Source: a virus. Taken from it: a stretch of 64,000 nucleotides of DNA. Shown here one piece after another: positions 42,220 to 50,587 of this stretch. Location of the stretch: positions 124,001 through 188,000 of the IMG/VR virus record IMGVR_UViG_3300022868_000009. One strand, given 5' to 3'. Each line of letters opens with the position of its first letter. Within the stretch, counting starts at the first letter, position 1. A program made the translations under genes and the position numbers. The notes beneath the pieces were generated by a model, which saw nothing but the letters and a program-made list of their open reading frames with translations, did no database searches and had not been told where the DNA came from.

Positions 42220-43050
42220 TTAAAAATTTTTTGTCATTTTATTTTCAAAAAAGGAAAACAACTTTGATATATATCGAGAATAATTTTTTATTTGATTGTT
42301 GTAGATTTTTAAAAAGTTATCTATAAATAATTTTTGTTCTTTTTTAGAAGAATTATTTATAAATAATTCTTCTTCTTCACCATGTTTTAATTTTTTTAAT
42401 AATTCAAACGCTGATAAAAATTTGTTCAATTTAAGTTCTGATAAATCATTAAAAAGTTGCAATAAATTTATATCCTTTAAATAATAAAAATTTTGATAAA
42501 AATCGCTTTTTTTAACTAAATTATCAATTGTTTCATTTTCATTTAATTCATAATTTTTTATTTCGTAAACAATTTTACTAAAATCCGCTTTTACTTCAGC
42601 TGACGATAAAGAATAAAACACATCTATGATTGTAGATATTTGTTTATCATTTTTAAAAAAATCATACATTGAAATTATTGACATTTCATCAACACTTGTT
42701 AATTCTTTGCCTTTATTTTTCACCCAATCATAAGCATGAAACAATTCGTGATTTAATAATCCATGAGTTGTCTTATATGAATCTAAAACCAAATATATAA
42801 TCGAACCATTTGGAATATATTCTGATTTATGTTGATCAAATGATGAAAATCTATTATTCAATTTTGCATAATCTTCTTTGAATTCTATAATTATTTTGGA
42901 TATACCTATATTAAGTATTTTAACATCTATTTCTTCAATATTTTTTAAATCCTCTTTATTTTCAACATAATTTATTATATAAGTAGTTAATTCTTCAACT
43001 TCTGTTGAATATCCTGATCTTTCTATAATAAAATTACCAAAATTTAACAT
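42220..43050 (-). CDS. HExxH putative zinc metalloprotease, MLNFGNFIIERS N-terminus
   Basis: 276 aa. LLNHELFHAYDW at 98-109 contains HELFH, the zincin zinc-binding motif; SSAEVKADFSK about 45 residues later may supply the third ligand (Glu or Asp). The rest is helical. The N-terminus MLNFGNFIIERS resembles the capsid-targeting-like leader. If that is right, the protease would be packaged and perhaps delivered into the host. Starts 5 nt after a TTAATATATA box. Confidence 0.68.
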   Translation of the reverse strand: MLNFGNFIIERSGYSTEVEELTTYIINYVENKEDLKNIEEIDVKILNIGISKIIIEFKEDYAKLNNRFSSFDQHKSEYIPNGSIIYLVLDSYKTTHGLLNHELFHAYDWVKNKGKELTSVDEMSIISMYDFFKNDKQISTIIDVFYSLSSAEVKADFSKIVYEIKNYELNENETIDNLVKKSDFYQNFYYLKDINLLQLFNDLSELKLNKFLSAFELLKKLKHGEEEELFINNSSKKEQKLFIDNFLKIYNNQIKNYSRYISKLFSFFENKMTKNF

Positions 43051-43055
43051 ATGTT

Positions 43056-43065
43056 TATATATTAA
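43056..43065 (-). promoter_or_regulatory. TTAATATATA box, 5 nt before start codon
   Basis: Exact box on the minus strand, 5 nt before ATG 43050, predicting a nearly leaderless mRNA. Confidence 0.5.
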
Positions 43066-43080
43066 AAATTTTTTGTCATT

Positions 43081-43416
43081 TTATTTTCTTTCTTCTGGGT
43101 CACCACAAAAAACACAACATTCATCACTATAATATCCATTCACATAAACATATACACATTTATCAATAGGATTATCTATATGATTACAATCCCATCCCCA
43201 ATAAGCGCCATAATATGGATCTCCTATATCTTCTAATTTAATAGATTCATCATCTCTTTCTTTTAAAACATATTCTTTAATCCATTCTGATTTCTCTTTA
43301 AGGATTTTTTCTCTTTCTACTTTTTTCTTAGTTTCAGTGTCATGTTTAATTGCTTCTTTTTCTTCAAGAAATAATTGACCATCTTCTGTTTGCCATGCAT
43401 CTACTTTATTTATCAT
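43081..43416 (-). CDS. Hypothetical protein with C-terminal Cys-rich motif
   Basis: 111 aa. Starts DAWQTEDGQLFLEEKEAI (a pattern common in small phage proteins with an internal helix) and ends with CNHIDNP..CVYVYVNGYYSDECCVFCGDP, likely zinc-binding. The ATG overlaps the upstream TGA. Confidence 0.58.
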   Translation of the reverse strand: MINKVDAWQTEDGQLFLEEKEAIKHDTETKKKVEREKILKEKSEWIKEYVLKERDDESIKLEDIGDPYYGAYWGWDCNHIDNPIDKCVYVYVNGYYSDECCVFCGDPEERK

Positions 43417-44192
43417 TTTATTAATTCTTTAATATTAACATTTTCATCTTGTAAATTAAACCAATTTCTTAATTTCTTTCTTAAAAATAATTCATCCTTA
43501 GATCTTTCAATATCTTCTTCGGCTTTCTGTATCTCAACTTTATGTTTATCTACATCTGTATTATACAAACCAAGTAATTGATTACTAATAGAAATTATTT
43601 TTTTCTCATTACCAACTTGATCTTCAGAATCAACTAAACATTTACTTATAATTTCATTATCTTTCCACCAATCCTTACTCTTAATCTTTTCAATCTCATC
43701 ATCGTTGAAGGATATATCATTAACATACAAATTATCAAGTTTTAACATAACTTCCAATTCACCAGAATTTCTCTTCAACCATTTTGAATAATCTTTCATA
43801 AGTTTAGGATTCCTAATTATATTCAAATCAGAAGGACTAATAAACTTTTCTAAGTTCTCTCTATCATCATCAATATCATGTTTTTCTAAAATACCCAAAT
43901 ATAATCTTACAAAATGTAAATATATTCCTTTATGTTTGTGATATTCACCATCAGTACCTTCATCTTCCCAGACATTATATCCTTTTGTTGGCATGTAAAA
44001 GCAATTTGATTCTGGATGCCCTATAGAACCACCAGTATGACATCTTTTAACAAGTCCTTCCTCGATCAATTCATCTATGTATAAAGCATATTCACTAGAT
44101 TTTACTTTTACAATTCCTGACAATCCTTGACCACTTTGAACTTGTACGTCAATAATAGTTTTATAGACATCTGATTTAGTTATTTTACCCAT
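43413..44192 (-). CDS. Hypothetical protein with winged-helix-like N-terminus
   Basis: 259 aa. Residues 1-70 (ITKSDVYKTIIDVQVQSGQG, YIDELIEEGLVKRCHTGG) look like a winged helix. The C-terminal third is coiled coil. No family recognised. Lies 1 nt from the M42 peptidase gene and overlaps the next one. Confidence 0.55.
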   Translation of the reverse strand: MGKITKSDVYKTIIDVQVQSGQGLSGIVKVKSSEYALYIDELIEEGLVKRCHTGGSIGHPESNCFYMPTKGYNVWEDEGTDGEYHKHKGIYLHFVRLYLGILEKHDIDDDRENLEKFISPSDLNIIRNPKLMKDYSKWLKRNSGELEVMLKLDNLYVNDISFNDDEIEKIKSKDWWKDNEIISKCLVDSEDQVGNEKKIISISNQLLGLYNTDVDKHKVEIQKAEEDIERSKDELFLRKKLRNWFNLQDENVNIKELIK

Positions 44193-44193
44193 A

Positions 44194-45258
44194 TTATACC
44201 TCCAAATAATTAAAAGGTCCTTTAATACCTTTATTTAACAATACTTTATACAATAATTTTATTGCATCTTTTACGTCTTTTTTATGAACAGTTTCTACTG
44301 TTGTGTGCATATATCTCATACCCATTTTCAATAATCCTGTTGGAATACCATGAGGATAAGAATAAGAATCTGCATTTGTTCCTGAACTTCGTCCCATCGC
44401 AATTAATTGATAGGGTAATTTCTCATCATTGCAAACATCTTTCAAAAGTTTTAAAACATTCTTGTGAATAGATGGAGCATTAGCCAAAACAATACCTTCA
44501 CCAGCAGTTATAGATCCTAATTTAGCAGCATCATATGCTGGACTTGTAGTGTCATGTGTCACATCAATTGCAATCGCAACATTAGGTTCTATTTTATTTG
44601 AAGCCATTTTAGCGCCATATAAACCTACTTCTTCTTGAACTGCATTAACAATAACTAATTTATAGTCAAGTTTTATTTTCTTTTTACTCAATTTCTTTAG
44701 AACTTGTGATGTAATATAACCACCGATTTTATCATCTAATGATCTACCACAATGATATTCTCCTAAATCCATATAACCATCTGTCATTGTAATAGGAGTT
44801 CCAACCTCAATTCCTTTATCTAAAACTTCTTTTTTACTTGAAACACCAATATCAATAAAACACTTACTTATTTCTACTTTAAATGTCTTATCTTGAACGT
44901 GAATGGCTGGATGACCAAAAACACCATTAACTTTACCTTTTTCACTCCAAATATCAACCCTAGATGAAGGAGTAATATGCACATCAGAACCTCCAAGTCT
45001 ACCAACTTTGATAAAGCCTTTATCAGTTATATCATGTACAAAAAATCCAATTTCGTCAGCATGAGCATCAATTAAAACAGTATAATCGCTGTTTAAGTCA
45101 CCAAAATATGCATATGCGTTACCATAATCATCAACATCTACTTTTTTAGCATATTGTTTAATATAGTTAACCCACACCATTTGACCACCAAGTAAAACTT
45201 CATACCCACTAGGTGATGGTGTATTAACGTATTTTTTCAAAAATTCTTTTTTATTCAT
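44194..45258 (-). CDS. M42-family aminopeptidase (FrvX/TET-like)
   Basis: 354 aa, full length for the family. Active-site residues are all present: AHADEIG (His66, Asp68), RSLDDKIGG (Asp175/176), NAVQEEVGLYG (Glu209/210), IDVTHD (Asp232) and YMHTTVE (His318), the two-metal site of M42 peptidases. These form dodecameric cages that degrade peptides from the N-terminus. Rare in phage genomes in my knowledge. It could recycle peptides released by proteases or act on tmRNA-tagged fragments (inference). First gene of a minus-strand run. Confidence 0.92.
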   Translation of the reverse strand: MNKKEFLKKYVNTPSPSGYEVLLGGQMVWVNYIKQYAKKVDVDDYGNAYAYFGDLNSDYTVLIDAHADEIGFFVHDITDKGFIKVGRLGGSDVHITPSSRVDIWSEKGKVNGVFGHPAIHVQDKTFKVEISKCFIDIGVSSKKEVLDKGIEVGTPITMTDGYMDLGEYHCGRSLDDKIGGYITSQVLKKLSKKKIKLDYKLVIVNAVQEEVGLYGAKMASNKIEPNVAIAIDVTHDTTSPAYDAAKLGSITAGEGIVLANAPSIHKNVLKLLKDVCNDEKLPYQLIAMGRSSGTNADSYSYPHGIPTGLLKMGMRYMHTTVETVHKKDVKDAIKLLYKVLLNKGIKGPFNYLEV

Positions 45259-45319
45259 ATTTATGATTTTAATTATTAATTGAGAAATTTAAGGAAATTT
45301 TTAGAATAAAAAAATATTA

Positions 45320-46009
45320 TTAATAATTCATTATTAATAGTTCTTCGTGATAAGAATATTTTTTCTTAACGATGTTACAGAATTTAGAGTATTCTGGTAC
45401 TAGATAAAAATCATAACAAGATAACATGAACTTACCTTTAATGTTTTTTAATAAGAAAAATAAATCTTCATGTGATTCCTTTGTAAAATCATGATTATCG
45501 TATCTATGTTCAAAACCATAATACGGTGGGTCAATATAGAAAAATGTATTTCTATAATCGAATTTATTTATCACATATTTATAATCTTCGTTTAATACGT
45601 AATTTACATATTGATATTTATCTTTAAAATCTGATATATTACCCCAAGACATTTTATCACTATAACCAGATCCAATATCTCCAACCGCATTACAATGACA
45701 TAATAAATATAAATATTTCAAAGATTTTTCTTGTTGAGTTCCTTCATTAATAGTGTCTTTAAATTCAAGATATTTTTCTTCACTTGATTCTATATTCTCA
45801 ATTAGATTTGTAAAATGTGGGTTTTTTAAGTGTCGAAATAAATAATAATTATCTTTATTAATATCATTATATACACTAATAAGAGGATTGTTAATTGACA
45901 ATCCTATTCCATACATACCACCAAAAGGTTCAACATAACATGTAAAGTTAGGTGTGTAAGGCAAAATGAATTTTTTAAATTTGGATTTTTCTCCAAGATA
46001 GGGTATCAT
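45320..46009 (-). CDS. D12-class DNA adenine methyltransferase, second copy
   Basis: 229 aa, compact. MIPYLGEKSKFKKFI and YVEPFGGMYGIG are the SAM motif; FFYIDPPYYG (160-163 DPPY) is motif IV. It is distinct from the 355-aa enzyme at 35044, with FxGxG intact but the FGGK block altered to LGEK. Overlaps the next upstream gene by 4 nt. Target site unknown. Confidence 0.85.
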   Translation of the reverse strand: MIPYLGEKSKFKKFILPYTPNFTCYVEPFGGMYGIGLSINNPLISVYNDINKDNYYLFRHLKNPHFTNLIENIESSEEKYLEFKDTINEGTQQEKSLKYLYLLCHCNAVGDIGSGYSDKMSWGNISDFKDKYQYVNYVLNEDYKYVINKFDYRNTFFYIDPPYYGFEHRYDNHDFTKESHEDLFFLLKNIKGKFMLSCYDFYLVPEYSKFCNIVKKKYSYHEELLIMNY

Positions 46010-46701
46010 AATATTCCAAGTTTAGCTGCTTGTATTTCTGCTTTATATTTTTCTTTTTGTTTCTTTGTTAATAAAGTTTTAATATTATTAATAGCAAAAG
46101 GATAATTCTTTAGTATTACATTTATTATATTAGATTTTTCAAGATGAACATTTAGATCTCTGAAAATCCAACTATTTTCTGGTAATTTCGATATTCTAAT
46201 AGCAATCGCTTTTTCTAATTCTTCTGTTGTTTTATAACTCTGTTCTACCCACATCCTACCATATTTTGAATCTAAATAACCATAGCCATATTTTATAATA
46301 ACATCTTCGATAGGAAGATTATCAAATCTATAATCATCGCCACCCAAATTAGTTTGACCATCTGTGAGTTTATATAAAAACATATCCATAGATCCATCAC
46401 TTTGAAGAAAACCTTTTATATGTGTAGTAGATTGCAGATCTTGTAATAATACTTTTTTTCTAAATATATCTTCAAATTCAATTGGTGTTATTCCTAAACC
46501 CTCAGCAACAAAACTCACAACATTATCATAAAGTTCATCAGCATCTGGTAATCTATCATATGTAACAAAAGAAGAGGCAGAATAATAATAATTATTATCT
46601 TCGTTAAATTTATCGACTTGTTCTTTTATAAGATGAAGAAATTCATCTACATCCATGTTTTTGTGTGTTCGTAATATAGTATGTTTATCGTAATTTTTCA
46701 T
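46006..46701 (-). CDS. Hypothetical protein, paralogue of 46701-47432
   Basis: 231 aa. Starts MKNYDKHTILRTH. Shares YGYGYxxxxYGRxWV, the acidic DxxxYDN region and the terminal A(K/N)xGIL with the gene directly upstream, so the pair arose by duplication. No family recognised. ATG and upstream stop overlap (TAATG). Confidence 0.58.
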   Translation of the reverse strand: MKNYDKHTILRTHKNMDVDEFLHLIKEQVDKFNEDNNYYYSASSFVTYDRLPDADELYDNVVSFVAEGLGITPIEFEDIFRKKVLLQDLQSTTHIKGFLQSDGSMDMFLYKLTDGQTNLGGDDYRFDNLPIEDVIIKYGYGYLDSKYGRMWVEQSYKTTEELEKAIAIRISKLPENSWIFRDLNVHLEKSNIINVILKNYPFAINNIKTLLTKKQKEKYKAEIQAAKLGIL

Positions 46702-47432
46702 TATAGTATTCCCATGTTTCTTGCTTCTATAAAACCATGTTGATCTTTTAGTAAAGGTTTTATTTCATCTGACTCACTTGATCTTCCATCAATAATATCT
46801 ATTACATTTTTAGGTATAATAGTTGTTGATGTTGTGTTTTTTAGAATCTTAATCAAATTCTTTAAACTACACATTTTAAGTGAATTATTTAAATGTTCAT
46901 CAACCTCAGGATAATCTTCATTATTTAAACATCTTATAATTTTATTAGTTGCATCATCTTCAAAACTTTTAAAAGTATAATTGGAGTTAGTTATCCATAA
47001 TTTACCGTATTCTGTTTTTGTGTAACCATATCCATATCTAATTATATTATCATATTCGCCGCCTGTATCTTTTAAGTTAAAACCACCTAATTCTACATCT
47101 TTATTATCGCCAAGTATTTTATAAAAGAAATAATCGACTTCTCCGTCCATCGCATAAAAACTATAAGTATTATCGTGGAATTGTTCAATAGTCATATGTT
47201 TTTTAATATGTTCAATGAGTTCGAATTTACTACCACTCCATTGACCATGTTCGTGAAAATATTCATATATATGTTCTACAACGCCATCATATATATATTT
47301 TAAAGTATCACCTCTAGAAGCTAAATTTGTACCACTAAAACCACCATTAATACTCAAACATTCTTTTAAATCCCATATAAACTTTTCCCATACAGATTTT
47401 TTTTCTAAAAAATTATCATAATTAGTTAACAT
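46701..47432 (-). CDS. Hypothetical protein, MLTNYDNFLEKK N-terminus, paralogue of 46006-46701
   Basis: 243 aa. Leader MLTNYDNFLEKK fits the shared N-terminal motif. Contains IRYGYGYTKTEYGKLWI and ends ARNMGIL, both shared with its neighbour. Starts 5 nt after a TTAATATATA box. Function unknown. Confidence 0.6.
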   Translation of the reverse strand: MLTNYDNFLEKKSVWEKFIWDLKECLSINGGFSGTNLASRGDTLKYIYDGVVEHIYEYFHEHGQWSGSKFELIEHIKKHMTIEQFHDNTYSFYAMDGEVDYFFYKILGDNKDVELGGFNLKDTGGEYDNIIRYGYGYTKTEYGKLWITNSNYTFKSFEDDATNKIIRCLNNEDYPEVDEHLNNSLKMCSLKNLIKILKNTTSTTIIPKNVIDIIDGRSSESDEIKPLLKDQHGFIEARNMGIL

Positions 47433-47437
47433 AATAC

Positions 47438-47447
47438 TATATATTAA
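47438..47447 (-). promoter_or_regulatory. TTAATATATA box, 5 nt before start codon
   Basis: Exact box on the minus strand, 5 nt before ATG 47432. Confidence 0.5.
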
Positions 47448-47449
47448 AA

Positions 47450-48427
47450 TTAAAATTTTCTATTTTTAATATAGTTGGTGAAATTGAAAGATTGATCTTC
47501 TTTATCATCTATCATCTCTTTGGTGATATCAATTTCATTTACTTTATCAAATTCTAATTTCTCTTGAAAAAAATGTTCTGACGCATCTTTACATTCACTA
47601 GAAATGTAAGTCATTGATGGTATAGACCTCATCAAGAAGAATTTTTGTAACATTCTACCAGTTTTTAAACCAACTTTATCATCATCACAAAAAATATTTA
47701 TTTTAGAAGGTTCCAATAATAATAATTTATATAATTGTAAACCTGACCACATAGCAGAAGACACTGACACTGATTTTAAATCCTGTTCAGATAATGCATA
47801 CATATCAAATATTCCTTCAGTTATCCATATCTCGTCACCTTTATTAATTTTATCAGAATTATAAACATCTAATTCAGGACAAGATTGAGTATATTTCAAT
47901 TTACCAATATCTGATATTTTTCTAGTTGTTATATTTTTAAGAATACCATTTTCATATAAGGGAATAACAATACCTCCACCTTCTAAACCATCATCTAAGA
48001 TTGGTTTTAATAATGGATGACATGTTGCACCAATTTTAATAAGCGCATCTTCGTCTTTTATGTGTGATAGGGAGGATAATTTATATTTTTTGATAAGATT
48101 TTCATTGATACCACGGTCAATTAACCATTGATATTCAAAATTCTTTGATAATAAGTGTTGGTGAGATTCTTCTACAAGTTCTGTGTATTTTTGTAGGTCT
48201 TGGATGGAATAATTTATGTCTTCTGCTTGTAAATTCAATTCATCTGAATTCACTTCAATTGTTTTATGTTCGTCGAATTGACTTTTAATAAAACTAAATT
48301 GTTTTTCTATTTCTATTAATTCAGGACTATATTCTGTCCAATCAACAAAGTTGAGTAGAACACCTTCTAGTGACCTATTATTGAATAGTATAAAGTGTAA
48401 TTCTTCTACACTATATTTATTTTTCAA
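47450..48427 (-). CDS. Toprim-domain primase (DnaG/gp61-like)
   Basis: 325 aa from TTG 48427; the TTG overlaps the stop of the 46-aa gene (TTGA), supporting it. The region GGGIVIPLYENGILKNITTR, then WITEGIFDMYAL (toprim Glu) and INIFCDDDKVGLKTG (toprim DxD) match DnaG-type primase cores. No zinc ribbon is visible at the N-terminus. It would make RNA primers with the replisome, like T4 gp61, though a nuclease-type toprim protein cannot be excluded. Confidence 0.75.
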   Translation of the reverse strand: MKNKYSVEELHFILFNNRSLEGVLLNFVDWTEYSPELIEIEKQFSFIKSQFDEHKTIEVNSDELNLQAEDINYSIQDLQKYTELVEESHQHLLSKNFEYQWLIDRGINENLIKKYKLSSLSHIKDEDALIKIGATCHPLLKPILDDGLEGGGIVIPLYENGILKNITTRKISDIGKLKYTQSCPELDVYNSDKINKGDEIWITEGIFDMYALSEQDLKSVSVSSAMWSGLQLYKLLLLEPSKINIFCDDDKVGLKTGRMLQKFFLMRSIPSMTYISSECKDASEHFFQEKLEFDKVNEIDITKEMIDDKEDQSFNFTNYIKNRKF

Positions 48428-48564
48428 CGCCTTTTCTTATTTTTATTATCATATTCTTTTAAATACAATTCTTCCTCTTCTGTTGCTCTTTTTGAACTAT
48501 ATTTAATCGTTAATATGAATGATAATGTAGAAATAACAATAAACCCTATAATTACGTACATCAT
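48424..48564 (-). CDS. 46-aa single-pass membrane protein
   Basis: Starts MMYVIIGFIVISTLSFILTI, one hydrophobic segment, then a charged tail ending KNKKRR. It is bounded by an ATGA overlap upstream and a TTGA overlap downstream, which supports real translation. No family recognised. Confidence 0.6.
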   Translation of the reverse strand: MMYVIIGFIVISTLSFILTIKYSSKRATEEEELYLKEYDNKNKKRR

Positions 48565-48845
48565 TTGCTTTCTTCGTTAATTTTAGATAATAATATTTCT
48601 AGTTTAGTTAATACATTATTAACTTCTTTGAGTTTTTCTTTTGATGATTCGTCATCATTCATGTAATATTCTTCTACGAAAACTTGCAATTTTGTAGATA
48701 TATCGTACATTTCTTGAACGTTTTCAATCAATATTGCTTCATCTTTTTCTAGGTTAGTTGCAATATCTCTACCAGTTTCTTTTTCAATAATTGAATAAAC
48801 TGCTTCATATCCTTCCGGGCTCTCATTTACTTTAATCCATTTCAT
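48561..48845 (-). CDS. Hypothetical protein
   Basis: 94 aa, acidic and helical. Starts MKWIKVNESPEGYEAVYSII. Coupled by ATGA overlaps to both neighbours. No family recognised. Confidence 0.55.
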   Translation of the reverse strand: MKWIKVNESPEGYEAVYSIIEKETGRDIATNLEKDEAILIENVQEMYDISTKLQVFVEEYYMNDDESSKEKLKEVNNVLTKLEILLSKINEESK

Positions 48846-49009
48846 TTTTCAATTCCTTTTCTTCTTTTTAATAAAACTGTTATTTTATATTCAGCGCCTT
48901 GATATTTCTCAGTATATGTGACAATTTCCCAATTTTCTTTACCGAGTTTATTTATTTTATCAGTGTTTGGATACCTCAACCAGTAACATACACGTTTATA
49001 TTCCCACAT
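48842..49009 (-). CDS. 55-aa hypothetical protein
   Basis: Starts MWEYKRVCYWLRYPNTDKIN and ends KRRKGIEK. TAATG junction with the upstream gene and ATGA with the downstream one. Basic, one predicted beta-hairpin (IVTYTEKYQGAEYKITVLL). No family recognised. Confidence 0.55.
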   Translation of the reverse strand: MWEYKRVCYWLRYPNTDKINKLGKENWEIVTYTEKYQGAEYKITVLLKRRKGIEK

Positions 49010-49368
49010 TAATCTTTGGTTTTAGGTGTTAATCCTTTTTTATCTCCTGTTTCTGCTAACAAAGTTACTTCTTTACCATCTTCAGTAATAAAAATATATC
49101 TTTTATTTCCTTTTTTGGTTGGTTCTCCTTCGATCCAACCTTTTGTATCAATTACTTTTTTCTTTTTTCTTTTTGTGTATGGTTTTGAAATTGTTCCTTC
49201 CGGTTCTTTTTCTAGACATTTTTCACATCTTAATCCCCAATGGGGTATAATACCATCAATAAAGATCCAGAACACGTCAACATCTATAAAAAGACCATAA
49301 CAACCTGAACAGACTTTCCTATTATCTTTCTTTTTCTCTTTCTTCTTCCAATATTGATTATTAGCCAT
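49009..49368 (-). CDS. Zinc-ribbon protein with shared C-terminal module
   Basis: 119 aa. CSGCYG...CEKC forms a zinc ribbon; the last fifty residues (GEPTKKGNKRYIFITEDGKE...DKKG) match the C-terminus of the 462-aa protein at 32658. First of a five-gene coupled chain leading to the primase. Confidence 0.58.
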   Translation of the reverse strand: MANNQYWKKKEKKKDNRKVCSGCYGLFIDVDVFWIFIDGIIPHWGLRCEKCLEKEPEGTISKPYTKRKKKKVIDTKGWIEGEPTKKGNKRYIFITEDGKEVTLLAETGDKKGLTPKTKD

Positions 49369-49420
49369 AATTATTTATTTTTAAGTTTCAATTAGCAATA
49401 TAATAAAAATTTTCTTGATA

Positions 49421-49447
49421 AAAAAAGCCGTTCACAGAACGACTTTA
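49421..49447 (-). terminator. Intrinsic terminator
   Basis: On the minus strand AAAGTCGTTC / GAACGGCTTT with one U-G pair and a T7 tract, after the gene at 49452. Confidence 0.85.
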
Positions 49448-49451
49448 CTAT

Positions 49452-49892
49452 TTATTCATAAACTGTTATAGTTTTTTCCTTAGGGAATACCTGCAATACT
49501 TTTTCATATGATGTTGTTTCATCATCAAAATCGCCTTGTCCATATTTATGATAGTTCCAAGAATAATAATTTTCACCTACTTTTATAATGTACTCATTTG
49601 TCCAAGCACCATGATCCATATCTGTATCTACAAATGTGTTATGTTGAATTATACTAATATTATATTTTTTACACAAATCTATAACATCTTCGTATCTACT
49701 CCAATTCACCTTGTGTATGAATTCATAAGCATCACTTACATCTTTAAAATATTTATCTATTAGTCCCATTTTATGAGCCTCTTCCAATTCTGTTTTTGAC
49801 ATACCATCAGAAAATATATTATTTAAAAATTCAGTTAAATCAGTATATTCTTGTTTCTCATTTTCGTTTAAAAAGCTATCAAATTTCTTCAT
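49452..49892 (-). CDS. Hypothetical protein, MKKFDSFLNENE N-terminus
   Basis: 146 aa. MKKFDSFLNENEKQE is a close match to the recurring leader (MK-x-F-x-x-F-x-x-E). The body is acidic with an aromatic C-terminal domain (YIIKVGENYYSWNYHKYGQG). No family recognised. Confidence 0.58.
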   Translation of the reverse strand: MKKFDSFLNENEKQEYTDLTEFLNNIFSDGMSKTELEEAHKMGLIDKYFKDVSDAYEFIHKVNWSRYEDVIDLCKKYNISIIQHNTFVDTDMDHGAWTNEYIIKVGENYYSWNYHKYGQGDFDDETTSYEKVLQVFPKEKTITVYE

Positions 49893-49893
49893 A

Positions 49894-50181
49894 TTATTGG
49901 GGATTAATTCCTTTGCCTTGTTTCCAATTAAGTATACTTTGTATATCTTCTAGTGAATAATTATCATATAAATCTTTTACCAACTCATATTTATCCATAT
50001 CACTTAAAGTATTTACTTCTAGTATTTCACCTTCAATTTCGTCATGTTCACTAAGATAATCTCTTAATTCTTCCAATTCTTCATCGTCACAATCATTAAT
50101 ATATTCTTTGATGTCACCAGAATCTATTTCTACATCAACATACTCATCGAATTCAACACTTATTCTTTTATTTATCCACAT
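49894..50181 (-). CDS. Hypothetical acidic protein
   Basis: 95 aa from ATG 50181 (MWINKRISVEFDEYVDVEI), inside the 3' end of the upstream gene. A longer frame from 50226 would add a poly-Lys stretch and more overlap. Very acidic (NDCDDEELEELRDYLSEHDE). No family recognised. Confidence 0.52.
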   Translation of the reverse strand: MWINKRISVEFDEYVDVEIDSGDIKEYINDCDDEELEELRDYLSEHDEIEGEILEVNTLSDMDKYELVKDLYDNYSLEDIQSILNWKQGKGINPQ

Positions 50182-50506
50182 TTTCTTCTTCTTCTTTTTT
50201 AAGGTTATTAAATTTATTATATGCACGACTTAACGCGTCTTCTGTATCTGTACCACAAAATGTAGAATAGCACCAAGCATACTTACCAAAATCTTCATTT
50301 GACGGAAAAACTTCACCACCTTCAATAAAATTACCTTTTATTTTTCGGTCTTTTCTTGATCTAATTATGAAAACTTCATATGCAATCGTCATTTCACATT
50401 CTTCTTTATAAGAGTCTATTTGTCTATAGATAGCAAATTTTTCATCTCTTTCAATTAATTCGTAATCATACCCATTCTTTCTTTGGTGTTGTTGTAATTT
50501 TCTCAT
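50168..50506 (-). CDS. Hypothetical phage protein
   Basis: 112 aa. YEVFIIRSRKDRKIKGNFIE then GGEVFPSNEDFGKYAWCY is a pattern I associate with conserved small phage proteins of unknown role. A TATATATAAG box-like sequence lies 20-odd nt upstream. Confidence 0.55.
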   Translation of the reverse strand: MRKLQQHQRKNGYDYELIERDEKFAIYRQIDSYKEECEMTIAYEVFIIRSRKDRKIKGNFIEGGEVFPSNEDFGKYAWCYSTFCGTDTEDALSRAYNKFNNLKKEEEENVDK

Positions 50507-50587
50507 TTAATAAAAATTATTTTTTCTTATATATAAGAACATTCATGGGTCAAAAAACTTATTACAGAAATATAAGATAAATTAAAA

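Larger units (their letters stand above)
42219..43088. repeat. 28-bp direct repeats flanking the HExxH gene
   Basis: Positions 42219-42246 and 43061-43088 are identical over 28 bp, 842 bp apart. One copy encodes the last residues (MTKNF) of the enclosed gene, the other lies directly before it and contains the end of the next gene. This suggests insertion or duplication of the gene as a cassette. Confidence 0.88.
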
